From Streptomyces sp. CB01881 (GTDB lineage: Bacteria > Actinomycetota > Actinomycetes > Streptomycetales > Streptomycetaceae), in contig NZ_CP026498.1 of assembly GCF_002953255.1 (NCBI RefSeq), positions 1,907,291 to 1,971,290 of the forward strand: 64,000 nt of DNA, in the 5' to 3' direction. This document shows positions 16,394-24,479 of this stretch, in pieces. The position numbers and the translations under genes are program-made. The notes beneath the pieces are model-generated. The model saw nothing but the letters and a program-made list of their open reading frames with translations, was not told where the DNA came from and made no database searches. Within the stretch, counting starts at the first letter, position 1. Each line of letters starts with the position of its first letter.

Positions 16394-17197
16394 GTGCTGA
16401 TGGACAGGGTGGCGGAGATCCTCGCCGAGGCGTCGGCCGAGGTGGTGGAGCCGCGGTTCCGGGCGCTGGCCGCCGGCGAGGTGATGGAGAAGGCCCCCGG
16501 CGAGGTGGTCACCATCGCCGACCGCGAGGCCGAGGTGATCATCGAACGACGGCTGCGCGAGCTCCTGCCCGTCCCGGTCGTCGGCGAGGAGGCCGTCGCC
16601 GCGGACCCCGGACTCGCCCGTGCACTGCACTCCGAGCCGGCCGTCTGGCTGGTCGACCCGGTGGACGGCACGGCCAACTTCATCGCCGGCCGCCCCGAGT
16701 ACGCCGTGATGGCCTCACTGGTGCGCTCCGGGGAGACCGTCGCCGCGTGGATCTGGCAGCCCGAGACCGCCACCTCCTACACCGCCGAGCTGGGATCAGG
16801 CGCCTGGCGCAACGGCCACCGCCTCACCCGGACGCCCGCACCCGGCGATCCCGCCGACTGGCGCGGTTCCGTCAAGAGCCGCTTCCTGAGCCCGGACCGG
16901 CGCCGGACGCTGGAGGCCAACGCCGCCGCGTTCGGCGAGATCTCCGAGGGCCGGCACGCGGCCGGGATCGAGTACCCGGACATCGCCGAGGGCGCCCTCG
17001 ACTTCATCCTCTACTGGCGCACCCTGCCCTGGGACCACGCCCCCGGCTCGCTGCTGATCAACGAGGCCGGCGGCCTCTCCGCCCGCCTGGACGGCAGCCG
17101 CTACCGGCCGGAGGCGCCGGGCGGCCAGGACGGCCTGCTGGTCGCCGCCGACCCGGAGGCCTGGGAGCGCACCCGCGACATCCTGATCGGCCGGTAG
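16394..17197 (+). CDS. Inositol monophosphatase family phosphatase
   Basis: GTG 16394 is preferred for its GAAGGGAG ribosome site; GTG 16367 and ATG 16400 are alternatives. The 267-residue product has the Mg-dependent phosphatase motifs VGEEAV (Glu metal ligand), WLVDPVDGTANFIAG (DPxDGT) and the C-terminal LPWDHAPGSLLINEAGG (WDxAPG). Family members dephosphorylate inositol phosphates, histidinol phosphate, PAP or fructose bisphosphate, and the substrate cannot be fixed by eye. It lies between the siderophore operon terminator and the convergent CDPS-P450 pair, with no clear link to either. Confidence 0.9.
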   Translation: MLMDRVAEILAEASAEVVEPRFRALAAGEVMEKAPGEVVTIADREAEVIIERRLRELLPVPVVGEEAVAADPGLARALHSEPAVWLVDPVDGTANFIAGRPEYAVMASLVRSGETVAAWIWQPETATSYTAELGSGAWRNGHRLTRTPAPGDPADWRGSVKSRFLSPDRRRTLEANAAAFGEISEGRHAAGIEYPDIAEGALDFILYWRTLPWDHAPGSLLINEAGGLSARLDGSRYRPEAPGGQDGLLVAADPEAWERTRDILIGR

Positions 17198-17262
17198 GCC
17201 CCAGCGACCGCCCCGGCCCGGCCCGCCCCGACGGCCGGCCGGCCGTCACTGGGCCGCCGGCC

Positions 17263-18450
17263 TCACCAGAGGACGGGCAGCCGCTCCGGCAGGCGCTTGA
17301 TGAACCCGGGCCGCCAGGCCAGCTGCTCGACCGGCAGGGCCAGCCGCAGGCCCGGCAGCCGCTCGACCAGCGCCGCGACCGCGATCTCGGCGTGCGTGCG
17401 GCCGAGCGCCGAGGCCGGGCAGAAGTGGCGCCCGCCACCGAAGGCCAGGTGCGGGTTGCTCGTCCGGTCGAAGTCGATCCTCTCCGGGTCCGGGAAGACC
17501 GCCGGGTCGTAGTTGGCGCCCTCGATCAGGACGAGGACCAGCTCGCCCTCCTTCACCTCCACCTCGCCGAGCCGCACGTCCGCCAGTGCGATCCGCGGCA
17601 GTGCGTCGCCGATCGACAGGTTGACCCTCAGCAGCTCGTCCACCGCGCGGCCGATCAGCGCGGGCTCCCGCCGCAGCCGCTCGGCCAGTTCGGGCTGCCG
17701 GGCCAGGTAGACGATCGCGTGCAGCAGGAAAGAGGAGGTGGAGACGGCGCCCGCGCCGAACAGCGACAGTGCCACGGTCGCCAGCAACTCGTCACCGACC
17801 CGGTCCGAGACGTCGGGCGAGCGGCGCAGTTCGGCGAACCGGCCGAGGAGGCCGTCCTTGGGCTCGGGGTCGGCGTTGAGCCGGTCGAGCATGTAGCCGA
17901 GGTCCTTGTACCAGTTGGACGCCGCGCCCTCGAACGGCACCGGGCTGGTGAGGAAGGCGACGTCGATGCCGGCCATCAGCCGCCGCCAGTCGTCGGCGGG
18001 GATGCCGAGCAGCCGGCAGTGCAGGGCGGCGGAGTAGGGGTCCGTGAAGCCGTCGCGCAGCTCGCCGGGGGCGCCCCGGTCGACCAGCGTGTCGATGAGC
18101 CGGTGCGCCTCCGCCTGCAGCCAGCCGTCCAACTCCTTGTCGGCGCGCGGCGAGAGGGTCTTCATGACGGCGTTGCGCAGACCGGCGCTGTTGACGTTGC
18201 CCATGTTGTTGACCACCTCGGGCGGGATGGTCAGCGCGTACTGGCGCGGGACGCCCGGGTTCGCGGTGTCCTTGAGGCTGAACCGCTCGTCCTCCAGCAC
18301 CTGCTTGGCCAGTTCGTAGCTGCTGACCAGCCACGCGGGGTCGCCTGTCATGGTGCGGACCCGGGCGACGGGCTGCTCCTCGCGCAGCCGCCTCGCCTCC
18401 TCGGGCAGGACGTCGCCTCTGCGGGAGAGCGGGAAGGTCAGGTCGGTCAC
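17263..18450 (-). CDS. Cytochrome P450 partnered with cyclodipeptide synthase; atypical I-helix
   Basis: GTG 18450 is chosen because upstream sequence is non-coding and repetitive. The 395-residue protein has the ExxR motif (Glu272-Arg275) and haem-binding FGGGRHFCPA with Cys344, though the usual Gly two residues after Cys is Ala. The I-helix segment at 231-238 reads FGAGAVST where AGxD/E-T-T is expected. The acidic residue is Val236 and the alcohol is Ser237. Loss of the acid-alcohol pair often marks P450s with altered oxygen activation. It lies downstream of the CDPS on the same strand, so it probably modifies the diketopiperazine. Confidence 0.88.
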   Translation of the reverse strand: MTDLTFPLSRRGDVLPEEARRLREEQPVARVRTMTGDPAWLVSSYELAKQVLEDERFSLKDTANPGVPRQYALTIPPEVVNNMGNVNSAGLRNAVMKTLSPRADKELDGWLQAEAHRLIDTLVDRGAPGELRDGFTDPYSAALHCRLLGIPADDWRRLMAGIDVAFLTSPVPFEGAASNWYKDLGYMLDRLNADPEPKDGLLGRFAELRRSPDVSDRVGDELLATVALSLFGAGAVSTSSFLLHAIVYLARQPELAERLRREPALIGRAVDELLRVNLSIGDALPRIALADVRLGEVEVKEGELVLVLIEGANYDPAVFPDPERIDFDRTSNPHLAFGGGRHFCPASALGRTHAEIAVAALVERLPGLRLALPVEQLAWRPGFIKRLPERLPVLW

Positions 18451-18479
18451 GGGTGTGCTCCAGGTACGGGAGGGCGTCC

Positions 18480-18551
18480 GGGGAACGCTGGGGGATGGGA
18501 AAGGCTGGAGGATGGGGGAACACTGCGGGACGGGGAACGCTGCGGGACGGC
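18480..18551. repeat. Imperfect GGGGAACxCTGxGGGA repeats between CDPS and P450
   Basis: At least three near-copies of GGGGAAC(G/A)CTG(C/G)GGGA lie in the 250-bp gap between the CDPS stop and the P450 start (beginning at 18480, 18515 and 18534), with weaker copies to about 18690. No second gene is evident in the gap. In the transcript they form a repetitive spacer of unknown effect. Confidence 0.55.
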
Positions 18552-18700
18552 AGCGTGGTGGAACGGGAAGGGGCGCGAGAAGCGCTGCGGGAGGGGCAGC
18601 GTGGCGGGGAGGGAAGCGCCGCGGGGGGAGCGAATCGCCACTGCGGGCGGGGGCGGCGCCACAGGAGGGCCACGCTGCGGGAGAGGGGCCCGGGACGGGC

Positions 18701-19474
18701 TCAGGCGGCGCGGGCCGGCTCCACGGAAGTCTCGGCGACGACGCCGACGGGCCCGGACGGCGCCGCCGGGCGGACCACCGCGTACCCCTGGGCGGGCGCC
18801 GCACGCAGCCCCTCGTCGCGGCCGAACAGAACGGGGGTGAGCGGCAGTTGAAGGTGGTAGCAGCTGACCGACGAGGGCACTCCGAGCAGTGCCGGGGTAT
18901 CCAGGAAGAACGGCAGCTCGGCGGTGATGTACCGGAGCCCGGCGGCGAGTTGCGGCTCGTTCGGGGCCAGCCCCTCGTCCATCCGGGCGGCCAGGAAGCC
19001 CCGCGCCATCCCCTCCGCCGCCTCGCGGAACTCCCGGTCGGTGCCGAGCGCGTCGACGGCCTGCCGGTGCAGCCGCCGGTACACGGGGTGGCCGGCGAAC
19101 TCGGAGAGCGCGTGCATCCGGACGCCGTCGGGCGAACCGGCGTCCTCGGCGCCGCGGGCGATCCGCCGGGCGGTGGCCTTGACCTCCTTGACGGCCCGGC
19201 GTTCGGCCCGTTCGGCGTCGTAGCCGAAGGCCTCGTACTGCGCCCCGACGTGCAGGTCGGCGTGGACGATGTCGATCCGCTCGAAGAACTCCCGCCCCCA
19301 TCCGATGAGTTCGGCTATTCGGCGGTGGCTGAAGTAGCTGTTTCCCGGACTGACACCGATCAGCAGGTGGTCGCCACGCCGCCAGATGTCCCGGCAGCGG
19401 TCGGAGAACGGCAGTGCCTCGTACGTGTTCGTATCAATGGTGAAAGTGCTTTCGCCCGGGAGGGTTTCGCGCAT
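18701..19474 (-). CDS. Cyclodipeptide synthase (CDPS)
   Basis: ATG 19474 has GGAGG upstream. The 257-residue product aligns by motif with AlbC-type CDPSs, which use two aminoacyl-tRNAs to make a cyclodipeptide. The nucleophile is Ser42 in LIGVSPGNSYFS, with Asn45 (the N of the NYQ subfamily). Tyr182 and Glu186 occur in LRYITAELPFF, and Tyr206 in VPSSVSCYHLQLP. All five key positions are present at AlbC-like spacing, and the basic helix RAERRAVKEVKATARRIARG suits tRNA binding. The P450 follows on the same strand. The amino-acid pair is not predicted. Confidence 0.92.
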   Translation of the reverse strand: MRETLPGESTFTIDTNTYEALPFSDRCRDIWRRGDHLLIGVSPGNSYFSHRRIAELIGWGREFFERIDIVHADLHVGAQYEAFGYDAERAERRAVKEVKATARRIARGAEDAGSPDGVRMHALSEFAGHPVYRRLHRQAVDALGTDREFREAAEGMARGFLAARMDEGLAPNEPQLAAGLRYITAELPFFLDTPALLGVPSSVSCYHLQLPLTPVLFGRDEGLRAAPAQGYAVVRPAAPSGPVGVVAETSVEPARAA

Positions 19475-19934
19475 GCCTTGCCTCCGCTTCGCAGGATTGT
19501 TCAAAGGATTCGGTCTCACGTGGTTCACGCGGTTTTTACCGGGGTTCACCAAAGTGCACGGCGGATAGGCGGAGTTCACCCGGCCGTAAGGGTGGTCTCA
19601 CCGCGTGCGGATGGCGCGCGCCTGGTCAGACGGCCTGCACCGGAGAGCCGTGTGCTCTTGGTGGGGCGGCGACCACATGAAGTTACCGCCGCTCTTCGGG
19701 ATCTCCGCAAGCCCTGCCGGGGGGTTGGCGAAATCTGATCCCCGGGCGGCCGGAATCGGCCTGTACTCCCACGGAAACGTATGTCCACGGAGGCTTTCCC
19801 GGGGCGGCCGGATATCCCCCGGACAGCATGTCACGCCAGTGTGGATTCCTCCAACATCCTCCCGCGAAAAAGGCGTTGGTTCTGAATGCGGCACGCGGCG
19901 GCCGAGGGCTCCGGCCCGTCGGCGCGCGCCGTCA
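19475..19934. other. Intergenic region upstream of CDPS
   Basis: This 460-bp stretch has lower GC than its surroundings and holds CDPS 5' sequence. Short open frames exist on both strands (for example 19598-19894 minus) but lack a ribosome site or family signature. The CDPS promoter probably lies in the AT-richer 19490-19560, yet no convincing -10/-35 pair was identified. Confidence 0.5.
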
Positions 19935-19957
19935 GGCCGGCCCCCGGAGGGCCGGCC
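19935..19957 (-). terminator. Hairpin terminator after diaminobutyrate decarboxylase gene
   Basis: GGCCGGCCC (19935-19943) and GGGCCGGCC (19949-19957) pair perfectly around a 5-nt loop, 19 bp past the decarboxylase stop on the minus strand. Confidence 0.75.
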
Positions 19958-19975
19958 GCCATCCTCCGGCCGCCG

Positions 19976-21508
19976 CTAGTCCGGCCGGACCTCCCGCCCG
20001 GTACGGACGACCGCGTGCAGCAGCTCACCCACCTCGGCGGCGGTGGTGTGCGGGTTGAGCAGGGTCAGCTTCAGGCGGACCCGGCCCGGGCCCTCGCCGG
20101 GAAGTTCGGTCCGGCCGACCACCGCGCGACCGGTGCGGAGCAGCGTCCGGCGCACCTCGGCGTTGACCTCGTCGAGCACGGCCTGGTCCTGATCGCCGGG
20201 CGGGCGGTAGCGGAACACCACGGTGGTGAGGACGGGTTCGGCGTGCAGTTCCAGTTCGGGCTCGGCACGGACGGCTCCGGCGGCGTCCAGGGCCAGTTGG
20301 TGGCAGGCGTCGACCAGCCGGCCGAGTCCGGCACGACCGAGCGTGCGCAGGGTGACGGCGATCTTGAAGGCGTCGGCCCGCCGGGTGGTGCGCAGCGACC
20401 GGCCCAGGAGGCTGGGGTAGCCGGCCTGCTCGTCGTCGGCCGGGTTTAGGTACTCGGCGCGGCGGGCGAGCGACACGTAGGTCTCGGCGCGGCGGACCAG
20501 GAAGACCCCGGCGGCGGCCGGCTGCCAGCCGAGCTTGTGCCAGTCGAGGGAGACGGAGTCGGCGCGGGCGATGCCGTCGAGCAGCGGGGCGAGGCGGTCG
20601 GAGAGCAGTGCGCCGCCACCGTAGGCGGCGTCGACGTGCAACCAGGCGCCGTAGCGGGCGGCGAGGTCGGCGGCGGTGTGCAGCGGGTCGATCGCGCCGG
20701 TGTCGGTGGTGCCCGCGGTGGCGACGACGGCGATCGGGGTCTGTCCGGCCCAGCTGGTCTCGGCCAGGGCGCGGGCCAGGGCGTCCGGGTCCATGCGCAG
20801 CTCGCGGTCGACCGGGACGGGGACGACGGCGCGTTCGCCGAGGCCGAGCAGGGCGGCGGCGCGCTGGACGGAGAAGTGCGCCGCCTGCGAGGCGATGATC
20901 CTGGGCGTGGCACCGGCCGGGAGGCCGTCCAGCTCCACGATGCCGTCGAGCTTCTGGTCGCGGGCCAGCATCAGGCCCATCAGGTTGGACTCGGTGCCGC
21001 CGGAGGTCAGCACGCCGGCCGCGCGGGCCGGGTCGTAGCCGACCAGGGCGGCGAGTTCGGCGAGCAGCGCGGTCTCCAGCGCGGTGGCGGCGGGGGCCTG
21101 GTCCCAGGAGTCCTGGGAGGGGTTGAGCGCGCTGACGGCGAGGTCCGCGGCGGCCGCGACGGCCAGCGGCGGGCAGTGCAGGTGGGCGGCGCAGGCCGGG
21201 TCGGCGGGGTCGGCGGCGCCGAGGGTGAGCAGTTCGGTGAGGGTGGCGAGCGCCTGCGGGCCGTGCGCGCCGGCCAGCTCCTCCGCGACCCGGGCGGCGA
21301 TCCCGGCCGGGTGGCCGGCGGGCAGGGGGCCGCCGCGCCGGGCGGCCCCGACGTCCAGCGCGTCCAGCACGGTGGCCAGCAGGGGGCCGAGCGCGGCCGG
21401 GCCCGCCGTGCCGCCGGCCAGCGCGTCGAGCGGCGCGACCGGGTCGTCGGGGAGGCCGGACTCCTCCGGCTCCCCGGCGGGGCCCGGCCCGCCCTCGGGC
21501 CCGCTCAC
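19976..21508 (-). CDS. ddc: L-2,4-diaminobutyrate decarboxylase (PLP, group II)
   Basis: GTG 21508 overlaps the aminotransferase stop. The 510-residue product is a group II PLP decarboxylase: TSGGTESNLMGLMLARD, AHFSVQRAAALLGLG, TAGTTDTGAIDP, HVDAAYGGGALLSD and the PLP lysine Lys325 in VSLDWHKLGWQPAAAG. Paired with a diaminobutyrate aminotransferase, members convert L-2,4-diaminobutyrate into 1,3-diaminopropane, a siderophore building block (as RhbB in rhizobactin 1021). The operon carries an iron box and a terminator follows. Glutamate or tyrosine decarboxylation is less likely given the partner gene. Confidence 0.85.
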   Translation of the reverse strand: MSGPEGGPGPAGEPEESGLPDDPVAPLDALAGGTAGPAALGPLLATVLDALDVGAARRGGPLPAGHPAGIAARVAEELAGAHGPQALATLTELLTLGAADPADPACAAHLHCPPLAVAAAADLAVSALNPSQDSWDQAPAATALETALLAELAALVGYDPARAAGVLTSGGTESNLMGLMLARDQKLDGIVELDGLPAGATPRIIASQAAHFSVQRAAALLGLGERAVVPVPVDRELRMDPDALARALAETSWAGQTPIAVVATAGTTDTGAIDPLHTAADLAARYGAWLHVDAAYGGGALLSDRLAPLLDGIARADSVSLDWHKLGWQPAAAGVFLVRRAETYVSLARRAEYLNPADDEQAGYPSLLGRSLRTTRRADAFKIAVTLRTLGRAGLGRLVDACHQLALDAAGAVRAEPELELHAEPVLTTVVFRYRPPGDQDQAVLDEVNAEVRRTLLRTGRAVVGRTELPGEGPGRVRLKLTLLNPHTTAAEVGELLHAVVRTGREVRPD

Positions 21509-22959
21509 CGGGCCCCCGCCACGCCCGGGGCCGTGCCCTGCGCCGTGCCTGACGTGGTGCCCGGCACGACCGGGACGTCGGCCCGGGAGGCGGCCGCGAT
21601 GGCGTCGGCGAGCCGGTCGAGGACGGCGTCGGCCTGCTCGTCGGTGATGGTGAGCGGCGGCAGCAGGCGCAGCACCGCGTCGTGCCGGCCGCCGAGTTCG
21701 ACGATCAGCCCGCGTGCGAGGCAGGCCTCGCGGACCCGGACGGCGAGGGCGGGCGCGGCCGGGCGGGCCCCGCAGGTGTCCGGTTCGGCCGTCGGGTCGA
21801 CCAGTTCGACGCCGATCATCAGCCCGCGTCCGCGGACGTCGCCGATCACCGGGAGCTCTCCGGCCAGCGCGCGCAGCCGCCCGGTCATCCGGGCGCCGAC
21901 CAGCGCGGCCCGCTCGGCCAGCCCGTGCGCGGCGACGTACCGGAGGGTGGCCGCGCCGGCCGCCATGGCGAGGGTGTTGCCGCGGAACGTGCCGGTGTGC
22001 GCGCCCGGGCGCCAGCCGTCGTACTCCGCGCGGTAGACGACGACGGCGAGCGGCAGACTGCCGCCGATCGCCTTGGAGAGCACCATGGCGTCCGGGACGA
22101 TCCCGCTGTGCTCGACCGCCCACATCGCGCCGGTGCGGCCGACACCGGTCTGCACCTCGTCCACGATCAGCGGGATGCCGCGCTCGGCGGTGATCCGGCG
22201 CATCGCGCGCAGCCAGTCGTCGGGGGCGGGGACCACGCCCCCCTCGCCCTGCACGGCCTCCAGGACCATCGCCGCGGGCCGTACGACGCCGCCCGAGGGG
22301 TCGTCCAGCAGCCGCTCGGCGTAGGTCGCGGCGAGCCCGGCGCCCGCCTCGCCGCCGACCCCGAACGGGCAGCGGTAGCCGTAGGGGTAGGGCAGCCGGG
22401 CGACCTCGCCACCGCCCGGCAGCGGCTCCTTGACGGCGACGTTCCCGGTCAGCGCGAGGGCTCCGGCGGTCATGCCGTGGTAGGCGCCGGTGAAGGCGAG
22501 GGCGCCGGAGCGGCCGGTGGCGGTCTGCATCAGCTTGAGCGCGGCCTCGACGGCGTCCGTCCCGGCGGGCCCGCAGAAGTGCACCCGGGCCTGCTCGGCG
22601 AACTCCCGGGGCAGGCTCTCGAACAGGGCGGTGGTGAAGTCGTCCTTCTCGGCGGTGGCGAGGTCCAGCAGGTGCAGCGGTGCGCCGCTGTCGAGGGTGC
22701 GGCGGATCGCCTCCAGGACGACCGGGTGGTTGTGGCCGAGCGCCAGGGTGCCCGCGCCGGAGAGGCAGTCGAGGTAGCGGCGGCCGTCGGCGCCCTCGAC
22801 GGTCATGCCGTTGGCGCGCACCGGGACAATCGGGAAGGAGCGGGCGTAGGTGCGGGCGGCGGACTCGCGGACGCGCTGGCGGCGCAGGATGGCGTCGCCG
22901 CCCTGGGCCTGGGCGGGGACGGCGGCGGGCCCGGTGGCGGGGACGGCGGCGAGCGTCAA
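21505..22959 (-). CDS. dat: Diaminobutyrate-2-oxoglutarate aminotransferase
   Basis: The start is a TTG at 22959 with GGGAG upstream. The 484-residue class III aminotransferase shows YLDCLSGAGTLALGHNHP, VHFCGPAGTDAVEAALKL, FTGAYHGMT, LIVDEVQTGVGRTG and the PLP lysine Lys296 in MVLSKAIGGSLP. The GPAGTDAVEAALKL pattern is typical of diaminobutyrate aminotransferases (EctB, RhbA), which make L-2,4-diaminobutyrate from aspartate semialdehyde and glutamate. No ectA or ectC accompanies it, and the iron box points to siderophore supply rather than ectoine. It is coupled to ddc. Confidence 0.87.
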   Translation of the reverse strand: MTLAAVPATGPAAVPAQAQGGDAILRRQRVRESAARTYARSFPIVPVRANGMTVEGADGRRYLDCLSGAGTLALGHNHPVVLEAIRRTLDSGAPLHLLDLATAEKDDFTTALFESLPREFAEQARVHFCGPAGTDAVEAALKLMQTATGRSGALAFTGAYHGMTAGALALTGNVAVKEPLPGGGEVARLPYPYGYRCPFGVGGEAGAGLAATYAERLLDDPSGGVVRPAAMVLEAVQGEGGVVPAPDDWLRAMRRITAERGIPLIVDEVQTGVGRTGAMWAVEHSGIVPDAMVLSKAIGGSLPLAVVVYRAEYDGWRPGAHTGTFRGNTLAMAAGAATLRYVAAHGLAERAALVGARMTGRLRALAGELPVIGDVRGRGLMIGVELVDPTAEPDTCGARPAAPALAVRVREACLARGLIVELGGRHDAVLRLLPPLTITDEQADAVLDRLADAIAAASRADVPVVPGTTSGTAQGTAPGVAGAR

Positions 22960-22976
22960 GACGGACTCCCGAGAAG

Positions 22977-22995
22977 TTAGGTAAGCCTAACTTTA
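22977..22995 (-). promoter_or_regulatory. Iron box controlling dat-ddc
   Basis: TTAGGTAAGCCTAACTTTA contains the perfect inverted repeat TTAGG-TAAG-CCTAA of actinobacterial iron boxes and lies 18 bp upstream of the dat TTG start. It puts diaminopropane synthesis in the same iron-starvation regulon as the siderophore operon. Confidence 0.88.
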
Positions 22996-23117
22996 CTTCC
23001 CCGGCCCGGCCGGATGTGCCCCGGGGGGCGAGAACCACCCGCGCGGGTGACGCGGATCCCGCCAGCCCAACGAGCGGCCGGGCCGGAGGTTACGGCCCTC
23101 GCGCTACCCTCGCCCCC

Positions 23118-23744
23118 ATGTCGCCCTCCACCCCCGCCTCCCCGTACGAGGCCGAACTGGCCCGCACCCGCGAGTTCTTCGCCGCCCGCGCCGCCGGCTG
23201 GGACGCCCGCTTCCCCGACGACGGCCCGCGCTACGCCGCCGCGATCGCCCGGCTCGGCCTGCGGGCGGGCGACTCCGTCCTCGACGCCGGCTGCGGCACC
23301 GGCCGCGCACTCCCCCTGCTGCGTGCGGCGACCGGCCCCTCCGGCCGGGTCCTCGGCGCCGACGTCACCCCCGAGATGCTGCACGAGGCGGCCGCCCGCC
23401 ACCCCGGCGCCGCGCCCCTGCTGCTCGCCGACTGCGCCCGCCTCCCGCTCCCCGACGCCACCCTCGACGCCGTCTTCGCGGCCGGCCTGATCTCCCACCT
23501 CCCCGATCCGGCCCGCGCCCTGCGCGAACTCGCCCGCGTCTGCCGCCCCGGCGCCGCGCTCGCCCTCTTCCACCCCGTCGGCCGCGCCGCCCTCGCCGCC
23601 CGCCACGGCCGCGAACTCACCCCCGGGGACCTCCGCGCCGAGCCCAACCTCCGCCCCCTCCTGACCTCCACCGGCTGGCGCCTGGACAGCTATACGGACA
23701 CGAACGACGAATACCTCGCACGGGCGACCCGGGTCAATCCCTAG
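23118..23744 (+). CDS. Class I SAM-dependent methyltransferase
   Basis: ATG 23118 gives 208 residues. Motif I VLDAGCGTGRALPLL is intact, followed by GRVLGADVTPEMLHEAAAR (acidic ribose-binding residue), LLLADCARLPLPDATLDAVFA and LRELARVCRPGAALALFHPVGR. This is the UbiE/Methyltransf_11 pattern for small-molecule methylation. The substrate is unknown. It stands between the divergent iron-boxed dat operon and a toxin-antitoxin pair, 122 bp from the iron box, and may or may not share that regulation. Confidence 0.85.
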   Translation: MSPSTPASPYEAELARTREFFAARAAGWDARFPDDGPRYAAAIARLGLRAGDSVLDAGCGTGRALPLLRAATGPSGRVLGADVTPEMLHEAAARHPGAAPLLLADCARLPLPDATLDAVFAAGLISHLPDPARALRELARVCRPGAALALFHPVGRAALAARHGRELTPGDLRAEPNLRPLLTSTGWRLDSYTDTNDEYLARATRVNP

Positions 23745-23766
23745 TTGACACCGCCGGTGGTAACCT
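23745..23766 (+). promoter_or_regulatory. Candidate autoregulatory operator of toxin-antitoxin pair
   Basis: TTGACACCGCCGGTGGTAACCT sits just before the antitoxin ATG at 23773. It contains the palindrome CACC-GCC-GGTG and ends in TAACCT, a plausible -10 giving a near-leaderless transcript. Ribbon-helix-helix antitoxins often bind such sites. The TTGACA to TAACCT spacing (10 bp) is too short for a -35/-10 pair. Confidence 0.4.
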
Positions 23767-23772
23767 GGCCGC

Positions 23773-24084
23773 ATGTCCGAACCGATGGATGCAGCGCCGG
23801 CGTCGCGCCCGGTGAAGAAGTACAGCGTCTCGATGCCCGAGGACGTGGCCGAGGAGGTCCGCACCCGGGTCGGAAAGGGGTCCTTCAGCGCTTACGTCAC
23901 CGCTGCGGTCAGACAGGCGATAGAGCGCGAGCGCCTTGCCGAACTGGTCGACGACTACGTCCGCCGCAACGGTGAGATCCCTGAAACCGCCCGAGCCCAG
24001 GCTGCCCGCGAGGCCGAGGAAGCAGAGCGGAGGTACGCTCAGTGGCTCGCCGAACAGGAGACCAACGAGTCCCTGGCAAGCTGA
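23773..24084 (+). CDS. Antitoxin-like protein (ribbon-helix-helix type, VapB-like)
   Basis: The 103-residue product opens with VKKYSVSMPEDVAEEVRTRV followed by GKGSFSAYVTAAVRQAIERE, the strand-helix-helix DNA-binding pattern of CopG/VapB-type antitoxins. A charged helical tail (AQAAREAEEAERRYAQWLAEQ) could wrap the toxin. It overlaps the PIN-domain gene by 43 bp. The pair is a typical type II toxin-antitoxin module with a probable operator just upstream. Confidence 0.8.
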   Translation: MSEPMDAAPASRPVKKYSVSMPEDVAEEVRTRVGKGSFSAYVTAAVRQAIERERLAELVDDYVRRNGEIPETARAQAAREAEEAERRYAQWLAEQETNESLAS

Positions 24085-24476
24085 CGCCGGGAGCGCTGGT
24101 GCTCGACAGCGAGGGCCTCTCCCGCGCGGTCGCCGAAGATCCCCTCGTGATGGCCCGGATCGACCACGCCAAGACTCACGGCGCCAGGGTCGTCATCAGC
24201 ACGCTCACGCTGATCGAGGCAATGAATCCGCAGCAGCCGCAGCCCCGTTGGGACTTCGTCGTCTCCCGGCTCAACGTCGAGGAGGTGACCCGGCAGTTGA
24301 CCCACCGGGCCATGGCGCTCCTCAGGGCAGCCGGGCTGCACGGGCACAAGTACGCGATCGACGCCGTCGTCGCAGCCACCGCGATGGCGCAGCCGGGGCC
24401 CGTTCGGCTCCTCACCAGCGACGTCGACGACATGGCGAAGCTCTGCGACAAGCGGATCATGCTGATCCCCGTCTGA
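24042..24476 (+). CDS. PIN-domain ribonuclease toxin (VapC-like)
   Basis: GTG 24042 has an excellent GGAGG eight bases upstream, inside the antitoxin gene; GTG 24099 is an alternative. The 144-residue product shows the PIN acidic residues: Asp in ALVLDSEGLSR, Glu in STLTLIEAMNP, Asp in HKYAIDAVVAATA and Asp in LLTSDVDDMAKL. These bind metal for RNA cleavage. It would be neutralised by the upstream antitoxin. The target RNA is unknown. Confidence 0.82.
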   Translation: MARRTGDQRVPGKLTPGALVLDSEGLSRAVAEDPLVMARIDHAKTHGARVVISTLTLIEAMNPQQPQPRWDFVVSRLNVEEVTRQLTHRAMALLRAAGLHGHKYAIDAVVAATAMAQPGPVRLLTSDVDDMAKLCDKRIMLIPV

Positions 24477-24479
24477 CCC

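Noticed and set aside
19598..19894. 98-residue minus-strand frame upstream of CDPS
   Set aside because: No start signal, no family resemblance and mixed codon usage.
21505..22959. Ectoine EctB
   Set aside because: No ectA, ectC or ectD follow; the iron box and ddc partner point to siderophore supply.
21509..23038. Apparent giant fusion of ddc with upstream minus-strand sequence
   Set aside because: The upstream part is an off-frame reading of the aminotransferase gene; the GTG overlap at 21508 marks the true ddc start.
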